Positions 1 to 6,223 of a stretch of DNA of 9,871 nt are shown in pieces. This DNA comes from Parcubacteria group bacterium (GTDB lineage: Bacteria > Patescibacteriota > Minisyncoccia > Minisyncoccales > JAGUVE01): NCBI GenBank assembly GCA_020063075.1, contig JAGUVE010000007.1, forward strand, positions 1 to 9,871. The letters run 5' to 3'. The position numbers and the translations under genes were made by a program. Each line of letters begins with the position of its first letter. The first letter of the stretch is position 1. The notes beneath the pieces were generated by a model. The model saw only the letters and a program-made list of their open reading frames with translations. It did not search any database and was not told the DNA's origin.

Positions 1-103
1 AACTTTTCTTTGGTGTGGCGAGCGTTAGCGAGCGGCGGCGGGGCGGAGCGAATTAGTTCCGCTCAAAATAGGTTCGGATTTGGTAGAATAAACGCACCAA
101 ACC
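1..103. other. G+C-rich leader upstream of pdxS with short direct repeat
   Basis: No complete gene is seen here. Positions 17-50 are strikingly G+C-rich against the A+T-rich window and contain the heptamer GCGAGCG twice (18-24 and 28-34) separated by TTA. GAGCG at 46-50 can pair with CGCTC at 60-64, extended by AA/TT with one bulged base. One forward frame stays open from base 1 to a stop at 115-117. It could be the tail of an upstream gene overlapping pdxS, but its predicted peptide is low-complexity and not recognised, so I do not call it a gene. Confidence 0.4.
81..89 (+). promoter_or_regulatory. Extended -10 promoter element for pdxS
   Basis: TGG-TAGAAT at 81-89 is an extended -10 motif (TGN followed by a five-of-six match to TATAAT). 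Transcription would begin near 95-97, leaving a leader of under ten bases before the GTG start at 104. No convincing -35 hexamer lies at the expected distance, as is common for extended -10 promoters. The start point is inferred from motif geometry only. Confidence 0.45.
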
Positions 104-1009
104 GTGAAAATAACTAAAAAAATTATTGCGAATACAGGAACTGAACGGCTAAAAAGGGGCTTTGCCAAAATGCAAAAAGGCGGAGTGATTATGGATGTTG
201 TAAACGCCGAACAGGCAAAAATCGCCGAAAAAGCCGGCGCCGTGGCAGTAATGGCTTTGGAAAGAGTTCCGGCTGATATAAGAGCCGCCGGAGGAGTAGC
301 CAGAATGGCTGACCCGGAAAAAGTAAAGCAAATAATTGAGGCGGTAACAATTCCGGTAATGGCAAAGTGTCGAATCGGTCATTTTGCCGAGGCGCAGGTT
401 TTGGAGGCGCTGGGCGTGGATATGGTTGACGAAAGCGAGGTTTTGACTCCGGCCGACGAAGAAAACCACATAGACAAGAAAAAATTTGTCGTTCCTTTTG
501 TTTGCGGCGCCAGAAATTTGGGCGAGGCGTTGAGAAGAGTTCAAGAAGGCGCGGCTATGCTCAGGACAAAAGGGGAACCCGGCACCGGAAACATTGTTGA
601 AGCGGTAAGGCACATGAAACTGCTCAATAAAGAAATAGCGGCTTTGAAGAAAATGACCGATTCGCAACTCAGAAAAAAAGCAAAAGAATATAGGGTTAAT
701 ATTGAATTAGTTAAAGAAACAAAAAAATTGGGTCGTCTGCCGGTTGTTAATTTTGCGGCTGGCGGAATAGCCACCCCGCCTGACGCTAGTTTGATGATGC
801 AAATGGGTGCTGACGGCATTTTTGTTGGTTCGGGGATTTTTAAAAGCGCGAGTCCGGAAAAATATGCCAAAGCCATAGTTGAGGCGACTTTGCATTATGA
901 CGACCCGAAATTGGTAGCCGAGGTTTCAAAGGGGCTGGGCGAAGCAATGCCGGGCTTGGACATAAAAAAACTGCCAAAAGACCAATTGATGCAAACAAGA
1001 AGCGAATGA
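104..1009 (+). CDS. pdxS: Pyridoxal 5'-phosphate synthase lyase subunit PdxS
   Basis: PdxS makes PLP (active vitamin B6) directly from ribose 5-phosphate, glyceraldehyde 3-phosphate and ammonia in the DXP-independent pathway; the ammonia comes from PdxT. The 301-residue protein has the full family length and near-continuous match to known PdxS, including TGTERLKRGFAKMQKGG (11-27), ERVPADIRAAGG (53-64) and GSGIFKS (242-248). The expected active-site residues are present: Asp31, Lys88 in PVMAK and Lys156 in RTKGEPGTGN. They sit seven residues later than in the Bacillus protein because of a slightly longer N-terminus. The start is GTG, with no Shine-Dalgarno. It ends at TGA four bases before the next gene. 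Its partner pdxT is 3.3 kb downstream in the same direction. The family identity is very secure. Confidence 0.98.
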   Translation: MKITKKIIANTGTERLKRGFAKMQKGGVIMDVVNAEQAKIAEKAGAVAVMALERVPADIRAAGGVARMADPEKVKQIIEAVTIPVMAKCRIGHFAEAQVLEALGVDMVDESEVLTPADEENHIDKKKFVVPFVCGARNLGEALRRVQEGAAMLRTKGEPGTGNIVEAVRHMKLLNKEIAALKKMTDSQLRKKAKEYRVNIELVKETKKLGRLPVVNFAAGGIATPPDASLMMQMGADGIFVGSGIFKSASPEKYAKAIVEATLHYDDPKLVAEVSKGLGEAMPGLDIKKLPKDQLMQTRSE

Positions 1010-1013
1010 TTTT

Positions 1014-2471
1014 ATGAGACCTGAGCACCCGCCAAAAATAAAAACCGAAAAGGAAACCGAGCAGACAGCCGAAACCCCGACAGACGAAACCCTTTTTGAG
1101 GGGTTTTATTCTTTAGAGCGTCCGACCTTAGGAGGTTTGGAAAAATTGGGAAAAGAACTTTCTGAATATTCGGAATTTAAACCAAAACTAACTTTTCTTT
1201 TTGGCTTGAGTGAAAACCGAAGAAACGCGATAGAAATGGTTAGAACAAATAAAATAAATCAAGAACAAGTTATTAATCTTATTAAAAGTCAGGATTTTAT
1301 TGAAAGAGGCGCCGGAATATATCTTTTAGATAAAATTGAGGGCTTATCAAGTGAAAGCATTGAACAACTGCGAACTTTTTTGGCAAACAGGAGGTGGAAA
1401 GGAAAAGACAAAGAACTGGCTGAAAAAATAAAGGTAAAGATTATACTTAAAACCGAAGGAGAAGACGCTCTGGATGTTTTGCTCAAAATGAGCAAAGAAA
1501 AAGGTTGGGAAAACAAAAGGGCGGTAGCCGAGGGTTTGGGTGAGTTGGGCGATGAAAAAGCCCTGCCGATTTTAGAAAAATTGTGCGGGTTATCCAATAA
1601 ATATTGGAACCCCGATAAATATTGGAACCCCGAAGTTATGAAAGCGGCGGCTCGGGCTAAAGCAAAAATTATACTGAAAACCGAAGGAGAAAAAGCATTG
1701 CCTGTTTTGAGTGAAATGTTTTTGGGGTCGCGTTTTTGGCCAATTCAAATGGCGGCGGCCGAGGCACTGGGTAATATTCCCGATAAAAAGGTTATAGACG
1801 TTTTAAAGAAAACAGATTGGAATGCTTTGGGAAAAGAAGGTGAAAACGTTAAACAAACATCCGCCCGGGCAATAATAAATATAATAAGGAATATAGCTGA
1901 AAGAGAGGGTGAAGAAGCAACGCCCGTTTTAAAAGAAATGTGCCGAGATAAAAACACATATGTAAGCTGGCCGGCGGCTCAAGTGCTGGCGCGGCTCATA
2001 ATCAAAACCCGAGGCGAAAAAGCCGATGAAACGTTGAAAGAAACCTTTAAGGATTATGATGAGGGGCTCAAGGAAGCGGTTGATTTTGAAAAAAACAAAC
2101 ACCAGTGGCTTCTGGGAACGCAAAAACCCCTTTTTGCCACAGCCCACACCAAAGAGTTAGTCGGTGGCTTGAAAGATATGCAAAAAATATCCAAACAGTT
2201 AAGAGAAAAATGCGGTGATAAATTTATCGGCTTAACCGTTTTTGGCAGTGCTTCTAAGGGATATTTTAAAAAAAGCGACATAGATTTTGCAGTTATCATC
2301 AAAGAAGGGGTAATGGAAAAAATTTATCAGCATCTTAACAAGGAAATAACCCCAAATCATAATTATGAATATCACGGACACATAGAAATTGGCGAAAATA
2401 ATGATGTCTTATGGGGGGAGGAACCTTCAGGTTTGTTTAAGGGTATTTTTTTGGCGACCACCATAAATTAG
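1014..2471 (+). CDS. HEAT-repeat protein with C-terminal minimal nucleotidyltransferase domain (frame interrupted)
   Basis: The product is 485 residues. Residues 1-30 are polar and probably disordered. About 90-350 form alpha-helical HEAT-like repeats of roughly 38 residues, visible in the recurring KIILKTEGE (142-150 and 218-226) and IIKTRGE (329-335). Residues ~388-480 look like a polymerase-beta-type minimal nucleotidyltransferase: VFGSASKGYFKKSDID carries the GS motif (Gly411-Ser412) and the metal-binding DxD (Asp422, Asp424), with Glu458 a possible third carboxylate. Substrate and role are unknown; some relatives of this fold are toxin-antitoxin or drug-modifying enzymes. The frame stops soon after this domain at a T7 run, and a neighbouring frame carries a plausible continuation (see 2453-2731). 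The true product may therefore be 572 residues. It starts at ATG four bases after pdxS, so co-transcription is likely. Confidence 0.8.
   Translation: MRPEHPPKIKTEKETEQTAETPTDETLFEGFYSLERPTLGGLEKLGKELSEYSEFKPKLTFLFGLSENRRNAIEMVRTNKINQEQVINLIKSQDFIERGAGIYLLDKIEGLSSESIEQLRTFLANRRWKGKDKELAEKIKVKIILKTEGEDALDVLLKMSKEKGWENKRAVAEGLGELGDEKALPILEKLCGLSNKYWNPDKYWNPEVMKAAARAKAKIILKTEGEKALPVLSEMFLGSRFWPIQMAAAEALGNIPDKKVIDVLKKTDWNALGKEGENVKQTSARAIINIIRNIAEREGEEATPVLKEMCRDKNTYVSWPAAQVLARLIIKTRGEKADETLKETFKDYDEGLKEAVDFEKNKHQWLLGTQKPLFATAHTKELVGGLKDMQKISKQLREKCGDKFIGLTVFGSASKGYFKKSDIDFAVIIKEGVMEKIYQHLNKEITPNHNYEYHGHIEIGENNDVLWGEEPSGLFKGIFLATTIN
1597..1632 (+). repeat. Perfect 18-bp tandem duplication in the HEAT-repeat gene
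   Basis: ATAAATATTGGAACCCCG occurs at 1597-1614 and again, exactly, at 1615-1632. It keeps frame and duplicates the peptide block KYWNP(D/E) around residues 196-207, in a loop between two helical repeats. Exact identity at the DNA level suggests a recent slippage duplication rather than an old protein repeat. Confidence 0.85.
2446..2453 (+). other. Candidate -1 frameshift site (T7 run, heptamer T TTT TTG)
   Basis: In the frame of the HEAT-nucleotidyltransferase gene the codons are ATT TTT TTG, so 2447-2453 reads T_TTT_TTG. This has the X_XXY_YYZ form of a -1 slippery heptamer. Slipping back one base continues into GGC GAC CAC and an open frame of 92 more residues. Other explanations are a real one-base deletion, population-level tract-length variation, or a homopolymer assembly error. 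Confidence 0.5.
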
Positions 2472-2731
2472 TTCAAATCCAGAAAAAAAACTTAGAAGGC
2501 ACCAATGAAAATACCTGGGATAGAATTAGAGAACATCATATGGAAAAAGAAGTGGAAAATTTTTATAAATTAGCTGAGAGGTTCGGAATAGCGGGCGAAG
2601 AACTGGAAAAACTTGAGCAAACAACAATTCTTTCAAGAATTCCTCCTTCATACGAAGACACACTGAAGCTCGTCCAAAAAAACGAAAAAATGTTATCTAA
2701 AGCAAAAAGGTATGCGAACCTTGCTCAGTAA
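2453..2731 (+). CDS. Frameshifted continuation of the nucleotidyltransferase protein (C-terminal part)
   Basis: This frame is one base back from the gene before it and stays open from the T7 run to the TAA at 2729-2731. It encodes 92 residues beginning GDHHKLVQIQKKN. The join at the run gives a smooth sequence (LFKGIF, then FGDHHKLVQIQKK), and the segment is helical and charged like a normal C-terminal tail, including a conserved-looking IPPSYEDTLKL near the end. The first ATG inside it is at 2540 and would give a 63-residue protein, but that ATG has no Shine-Dalgarno and the reading frame clearly extends upstream of it. I therefore favour a tail of the preceding gene over an independent small gene. 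The function is unknown. It ends six bases before the next gene. Confidence 0.6.
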   Translation, partial: GDHHKLVQIQKKNLEGTNENTWDRIREHHMEKEVENFYKLAERFGIAGEELEKLEQTTILSRIPPSYEDTLKLVQKNEKMLSKAKRYANLAQ

Positions 2732-2737
2732 TTAAAT

Positions 2738-4216
2738 ATGAATCAAGAGCGTTTTCCAAAAATAGTAAAAGAAACCCCTCGGGCAGAAAAAGAAATTTTG
2801 ACCAAAGAAGATGTTAAAGATTTAGCAGGTGGGTTTTCTGCTGATAAAGAAGAGATTGGGGGCTTTTCCGATTTTATCTCAAATAAATTCAAAAAAATGT
2901 CAGTTTCTCGGCGGCGTTTTTTGAAAATTGCCGCAGGAGCCGTAGTTGGGCTGACTATCGGCTATAAATATTTTAAAGAAAACATTGATAACCTGTGGGC
3001 AGAATATCAAAGAGAAAAGTTGTCGGGCTATGAGATAGATTATTCTGAGGAAATGACTCAACTTTACGAAGAAGTGAAAAATTTTCCAGAGAGAGAAAGA
3101 AAACCGGAAGATATTAATAAAAACTTAAAAGCCGTTGAAGGCGAGTTAAAATACATTGAATTTATAAAAAACAGCGAAAAGAAAAATATAGGTAATCTGG
3201 TTGATAATTTAATTGGGGCCGATAGTGACGTTATTTTGTTTGGCGAATGGCATGGTCCTGAAAGTAATGCGAAAAATGCCGTAAAAATTCTTGGAGAATT
3301 TAAAAACAAAAGCCAAAAAAAAATTATTAAAATTGCTTTAGAATTTTTAGATTTTAAAGATAAAAAAAGCGTTGAATATACAGAAAAATTTAACAAAAAA
3401 GAGGTTTCTCCCGAAGAGTTTTATCTTAAGGGTTATTTTAGAAGCGATATAAGACCGCTTTTGGAATTTGCCCAAAAAAATAATATATTAATAGAAGGAT
3501 TAGAAGATAAAGAAAATTTTGGATATTTTAAAGGACTGGAAAGATTTACCGGCATGAGTCATAGGGTAGGAAAACTGACAAAAGAGAAAAATGAAAATGA
3601 AATAGTAATTGTTTTTGCTGGCGCAGGCCATACAACGAAAAAAACTTGGCGCTTTCCAGAGATAGCCAACCACTTAGCTACGATGAGACCAGTTCTATAT
3701 ATTTCTGAAGAAGCCGCGGAAATTGCGGGCGAAAAAGATTATACATTCAAAGAATATTTAGAAAAATTAGGTTTAAGGCCGGCTGTCGTAAACTTAAAAG
3801 ATCTAAGTCATAGTTCAATGACGGTTGATAATATTTTTGGATACACTTATAATTTTTTAGGAGAAGAAGAAGCAATCCAAGCCAGCAACCGGTTCGAAGA
3901 AAAATGGAATAATTATAAAGTTGGCAGGAAAGAACCATTTTGGATGAAAGAAAGCGAAGACATACATTTATTTGTCAACCCGTCCGAAATCCCCAACACT
4001 CCGCCTGCCCTAAATATGTTTGAAACTATAAGAAAAAATCATCCTATTTTGTATAAAATAATTAAAAAGGATTATGTTGATTATCAACCATTTAAATACG
4101 ATCAAGTCTTAGCTTTTCGGTCAGAAAATTATAAATCGGCAAAAATAGCAGATTTGGATTTAAAAACCGGAAAGGTCAAAAAATTATATTTGCCAGAGCA
4201 GGAAAAAGCTAAATAA
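2738..4216 (+). CDS. Twin-arginine-signal protein with ChaN/TIKI-like domain
   Basis: The product is 492 residues. Residues 57-63 (SRRRFLK) form a twin-arginine motif followed by a hydrophobic stretch at ~64-75 (IAAGAVVGLTIG), so export or membrane anchoring by Tat is likely. The signal is preceded by an unusually long polar N-region of about 56 residues. The downstream half resembles ChaN-like proteins (haem-binding lipoprotein family, TIKI/EreA-like fold): VILFGEWHGPES (165-176) matches the GExH motif, ALEFLDF (200-206) the ALEM-type strand, PLLEFAQKNNILIEGLE (240-256) the next strand-helix unit, and IVFAGAGHTT (291-300) the C-terminal GxGH strand. The likely conserved residues are Glu170, His172, Glu202 and His298. 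No cysteine is present, so it is not a lipoprotein. The remaining ~190 C-terminal residues are unassigned. Whether it binds haem or is a hydrolase cannot be told. Confidence 0.72.
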   Translation: MNQERFPKIVKETPRAEKEILTKEDVKDLAGGFSADKEEIGGFSDFISNKFKKMSVSRRRFLKIAAGAVVGLTIGYKYFKENIDNLWAEYQREKLSGYEIDYSEEMTQLYEEVKNFPERERKPEDINKNLKAVEGELKYIEFIKNSEKKNIGNLVDNLIGADSDVILFGEWHGPESNAKNAVKILGEFKNKSQKKIIKIALEFLDFKDKKSVEYTEKFNKKEVSPEEFYLKGYFRSDIRPLLEFAQKNNILIEGLEDKENFGYFKGLERFTGMSHRVGKLTKEKNENEIVIVFAGAGHTTKKTWRFPEIANHLATMRPVLYISEEAAEIAGEKDYTFKEYLEKLGLRPAVVNLKDLSHSSMTVDNIFGYTYNFLGEEEAIQASNRFEEKWNNYKVGRKEPFWMKESEDIHLFVNPSEIPNTPPALNMFETIRKNHPILYKIIKKDYVDYQPFKYDQVLAFRSENYKSAKIADLDLKTGKVKKLYLPEQEKAK

Positions 4217-4243
4217 TTTTTTACTGGCGAGGTTAAATTTTAA

Positions 4244-4274
4244 ATGACAAATATCATTCCATAATAATTTTAAT
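4244..4274 (+). promoter_or_regulatory. Weak candidate promoter for pdxT
   Basis: In the 80-base gap before pdxT, ATGACA (4244-4249) matches five of six bases of the -35 consensus and TTTAAT (4269-4274) resembles a -10 box. The 19-base spacer is longer than ideal. It would allow pdxT to be expressed independently of pdxS. Motif evidence only. Confidence 0.25.
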
Positions 4275-4296
4275 TGGGTTTTACTTGTTTGAATTT

Positions 4297-4917
4297 ATGG
4301 AAAAAAGTTTAAAAATCGGGGTTTTGGGATTGCAGGGAGCGGTTTCCGAGCATATTTTTGCTTTGGAAAAAGCAGTCAAAGAACTCAAAGTTAAAGCCGA
4401 AGTAATTTCTGTAAGAAAAAGCGAAGATTTAGTTGAGGTTTCTGGGTTGGTAATGCCCGGCGGCGAATCAACAACCATTAACCGCTTGCTCTCGGAAATC
4501 AAAATCCGAGAGAAAATAATTGACCTGGCAAAAAAGGGCCTGCCGATTTTGGCAACCTGCGCGGGTGCAATTCTTCTGGCAAAAGAAGGAGATGAACAGG
4601 TTAAAAAAACGGACACCTTGTTATTGGGCTTGCTGGAAATGAAGGTTTTGAGAAACGCCTTTGGCAGGCAGATTGATTCTTTTGAGGCGGATATTAAAAT
4701 AGCTGAACTTGGGAAAAAACCTTTCCGGGCTGTTTTTATCCGCGCTCCAGCCATAGAAAAGGTCTGGGGAAAGACAAAAGTTTGGGCAAACTATAAAAAT
4801 AAAATAATCGGCGCAAAAAAAGGAAATATCCTGGCCTTAACTTTTCATCCAGAATTAACTAACGACTCAAGAATTCATCGGTATTTTATCAAAATGATTG
4901 TAAATTTCTCGCGTTGA
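4297..4917 (+). CDS. pdxT: Pyridoxal 5'-phosphate synthase glutaminase subunit PdxT
   Basis: PdxT hydrolyses glutamine and passes ammonia to PdxS in the PLP synthase complex. The 206-residue product is close to the usual family size (about 190-200). It begins LKIGVLGLQGAVSEH and carries the class I amidotransferase triad: nucleophile Cys88 in ATCAG, and His184 and Glu186 in TFHPE. Also present are the oxyanion-region PGGES (54-58), the family signature RNAFGRQIDSFE (119-130) and FIRAPAI (147-153). I chose the ATG at 4297; an in-frame TTG at 4285 would add four residues (MFEF) and is less likely. There is no Shine-Dalgarno. The TGA stop at 4915-4917 lies inside the -35 box of the ATP synthase promoter. 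Being separated from pdxS by two unrelated genes is unusual. Confidence 0.97.
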   Translation: MEKSLKIGVLGLQGAVSEHIFALEKAVKELKVKAEVISVRKSEDLVEVSGLVMPGGESTTINRLLSEIKIREKIIDLAKKGLPILATCAGAILLAKEGDEQVKKTDTLLLGLLEMKVLRNAFGRQIDSFEADIKIAELGKKPFRAVFIRAPAIEKVWGKTKVWANYKNKIIGAKKGNILALTFHPELTNDSRIHRYFIKMIVNFSR

Positions 4918-4941
4918 CAAAAATTTATGTTGGAATATAAT
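4914..4941 (+). promoter_or_regulatory. Consensus sigma-70-type promoter of the atp operon
   Basis: TTGACA at 4914-4919 and TATAAT at 4936-4941 both match the consensus exactly, with a 16-base spacer. The expected start is near 4947-4949, only about 4-6 bases before the atpB ATG at 4953. The -35 box overlaps the pdxT stop codon. No Shine-Dalgarno lies between the -10 box and the ATG, so the operon mRNA is predicted to be leaderless or nearly so. Confidence 0.85.
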
Positions 4942-4952
4942 ATGCTCAAAAA

Positions 4953-5657
4953 ATGCAGATTCCTGAAATTTCAATTCCGGCCGAGAAAATTTTTGAGGTT
5001 TTTGGTTTCCCGATAACCAACACCTTTTTTCTGGCTTTGACAATAGGGCTCTCTCTTTTTGCCCTATTTTTTTTGGGATTAAGAAAAAAGAAAATTATTC
5101 CCGATTCTTTTCAAAATTTTTGCGAATGGGTTTTTGAAAATCTTTTAAATTATGTTGATTCCATTACGGGGAACAGGAAGAAAACAATGGAAATTTTTCC
5201 CCTGGCATCCCTTTTGTTTATATTCATTTTTTCCGCCAATCTTTTAGAAATAGTGCCGGGGATGGGCATTTTTCATTTTTTGCGCTCCCCGAGCTCGGAC
5301 TTAAATTTCACTTTGGCTTTAGCCGTCGCCTCAATGTTAATCGTCCATATTTACGCGATAATGCATTTGGGAATTTTCAATCACCTTAAAAAATTTTTAA
5401 ATTTTAAAAGTCCGCTCTTTTTTATGGTTGGAATTTTGGAAGGAATCAGCGAATTAACCAGGGTTCTTTCCCTCGCCGTCAGGCTTTTCGGAAATCTGCT
5501 GGCGGGAGAAGTCCTTTTACTCATCACCTCTTTTTTATTTTCCTTTATTTTACCCCTGCCATTTTTACTTTTGGAAATGTTCGTTGGTTTTATCCAGGCG
5601 CTCATTTTTTCTTCTTTAGTAATTATTTTCTATGTTGTCAACGTCCAAGAAGAATAA
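4953..5657 (+). CDS. atpB: F-type ATP synthase subunit a (Fo)
   Basis: Subunit a is the membrane stator channel that passes ions to the c-ring. The 234-residue product has about five hydrophobic segments (roughly 24-43, 80-101, 117-139, 172-200, 203-229). The signature helix GISELTRVLSLAVRLFGNLLAGE contains the essential arginine (Arg177), with Asn181 one turn later. The final helix has GFIQALIFSSL, with Gln215 at the usual conserved polar position. The length is typical of short bacterial forms. It is the first gene of the operon and starts a few bases after the predicted transcription start. Its end overlaps the next gene by 26 bases. Confidence 0.96.
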   Translation: MQIPEISIPAEKIFEVFGFPITNTFFLALTIGLSLFALFFLGLRKKKIIPDSFQNFCEWVFENLLNYVDSITGNRKKTMEIFPLASLLFIFIFSANLLEIVPGMGIFHFLRSPSSDLNFTLALAVASMLIVHIYAIMHLGIFNHLKKFLNFKSPLFFMVGILEGISELTRVLSLAVRLFGNLLAGEVLLLITSFLFSFILPLPFLLLEMFVGFIQALIFSSLVIIFYVVNVQEE

Positions 5658-5928
5658 ATTTTTATTTCGGAATTCGGAGAATTCAGAAATAAAGAACAAG
5701 AATAATCCAAAATTTTTTTACACGGTATCTCTGGGATTAGAGCTGGGTTTTTTGATTGCCCTGCCTTTGGTCTTTTTCATCACCCTGGGTTTGTTCTTGG
5801 ATAAGAAATTCAAGACCTTTCCAATTTTCTTGATTTCCTTTATAATTTTAGGAATGCTTATTACTTTCCTTGATGTTTATTATTTGGTTTTGCCGTTCAT
5901 AGAAAAAAGGTCGCAGAATAAAAAATAG
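5632..5928 (+). CDS. AtpI/AtpZ-like two-helix membrane protein of the ATP synthase operon
   Basis: The product is 98 residues: a polar lysine/asparagine-rich N-terminus (1-28) and then two membrane helices (about 33-56 and 63-88). The pattern LGLELGFLIALPLV, then GLFLDKKF and FPIFLISFIILGM, fits the AtpI/AtpZ (ATPase_gene1) group. These proteins are thought to help c-ring assembly or Mg2+ supply for ATP synthase. Such genes usually head the operon before atpB; here it sits between a and c. The ATG overlaps the end of atpB by 26 bases with no Shine-Dalgarno, suggesting translational coupling. An artificial-looking N-terminus (residues 1-25, with GAATTC twice in the DNA) leaves the exact start uncertain. 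Family assignment is by helix pattern and context. Confidence 0.75.
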   Translation: MLSTSKKNKFLFRNSENSEIKNKNNPKFFYTVSLGLELGFLIALPLVFFITLGLFLDKKFKTFPIFLISFIILGMLITFLDVYYLVLPFIEKRSQNKK

Positions 5929-5935
5929 AAAATTT

Positions 5936-6166
5936 ATGGAAGGAATTGCCTTAAAAGAATTAGCTGTCGCTTTAGCAATTGGCTTGGGAGCCATCGGACC
6001 CGGAATCGGAATCGGTTTAATAGGGGCAAAAGGGGTGGAAGCCATCGGCAGAAATCCTGACGCTTCCTCTAAAATCCAAACCGGAATGATTTTGGGCATT
6101 GCCTTTGCCGAGGCAGTGGCCATCTATGCTTTGGTAGTGGCGATTTTGATTAAATTTATCCAGTAG
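5936..6166 (+). CDS. atpE: F-type ATP synthase subunit c (Fo rotor ring)
   Basis: Subunit c oligomerises into the rotor ring that turns as ions bind and leave. The 76-residue protein is a two-helix hairpin: a glycine-rich first helix (GLGAIGPGIGIGLIG, 16-30), the polar loop GRNPDA (38-43) that contacts gamma and epsilon, and a second helix with the ion-binding carboxylate Glu59 in IAFAEAVAIY. The positions that are Gln and Ser in Na+-binding rings are Ile26 and Ala60 here, which favours proton coupling. It starts seven bases after the AtpI-like gene, with no Shine-Dalgarno. It is followed by an 86-base gap with inverted repeats, the only sizeable gap in the operon. Confidence 0.97.
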   Translation: MEGIALKELAVALAIGLGAIGPGIGIGLIGAKGVEAIGRNPDASSKIQTGMILGIAFAEAVAIYALVVAILIKFIQ

Positions 6167-6167
6167 A

Positions 6168-6223
6168 GCAACTACAAAATCCCGACGAAGCCGGGATAAT
6201 TTCGCGAAACGATTCGAAGTTGC
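6168..6223 (+). promoter_or_regulatory. Structured intercistronic region between atpE and atpF
   Basis: Two nested inverted repeats are seen: GCAACT (6168-6173) pairs with AGTTGC (6218-6223), and inside them ATCCCG (6179-6184) pairs with CGGGAT (6192-6197) around a seven-base loop. The inner hairpin is followed on the + strand only by AATTT, a poor terminator tail. It could partly end transcription, block 3' decay or mark a processing site, so that more c subunit is made than b. On the opposite strand it has a TTCG apex and a TTTT tail, but no gene there needs a terminator. Confidence 0.5.

Noticed and set aside
149..667. Long minus-strand open frames opposite pdxS and the other genes
   Set aside because: They lie antisense to clearly recognised genes and their translations resemble no family; they are shadows of + strand coding.
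2540..2731. Independent 63-residue gene starting at ATG 2540
   Set aside because: The frame is open upstream to the T7 run at 2446-2452 and the upstream residues read smoothly into it; the ATG has no Shine-Dalgarno. Treated as the tail of the preceding gene.
4206..4242. Intrinsic terminator after the Tat-signal gene (T6 run with nearby weak dyad)
   Set aside because: The T run precedes rather than follows the dyad, and the possible stem TTTACT/AGGTTAAA is interrupted and A+T-rich.
5670..5686. GAATTC-GGA-GAATTC as an operator-like dyad
   Set aside because: GAATTC is itself palindromic, so symmetry is trivial, and it lies inside the coding frame of the AtpI-like gene.
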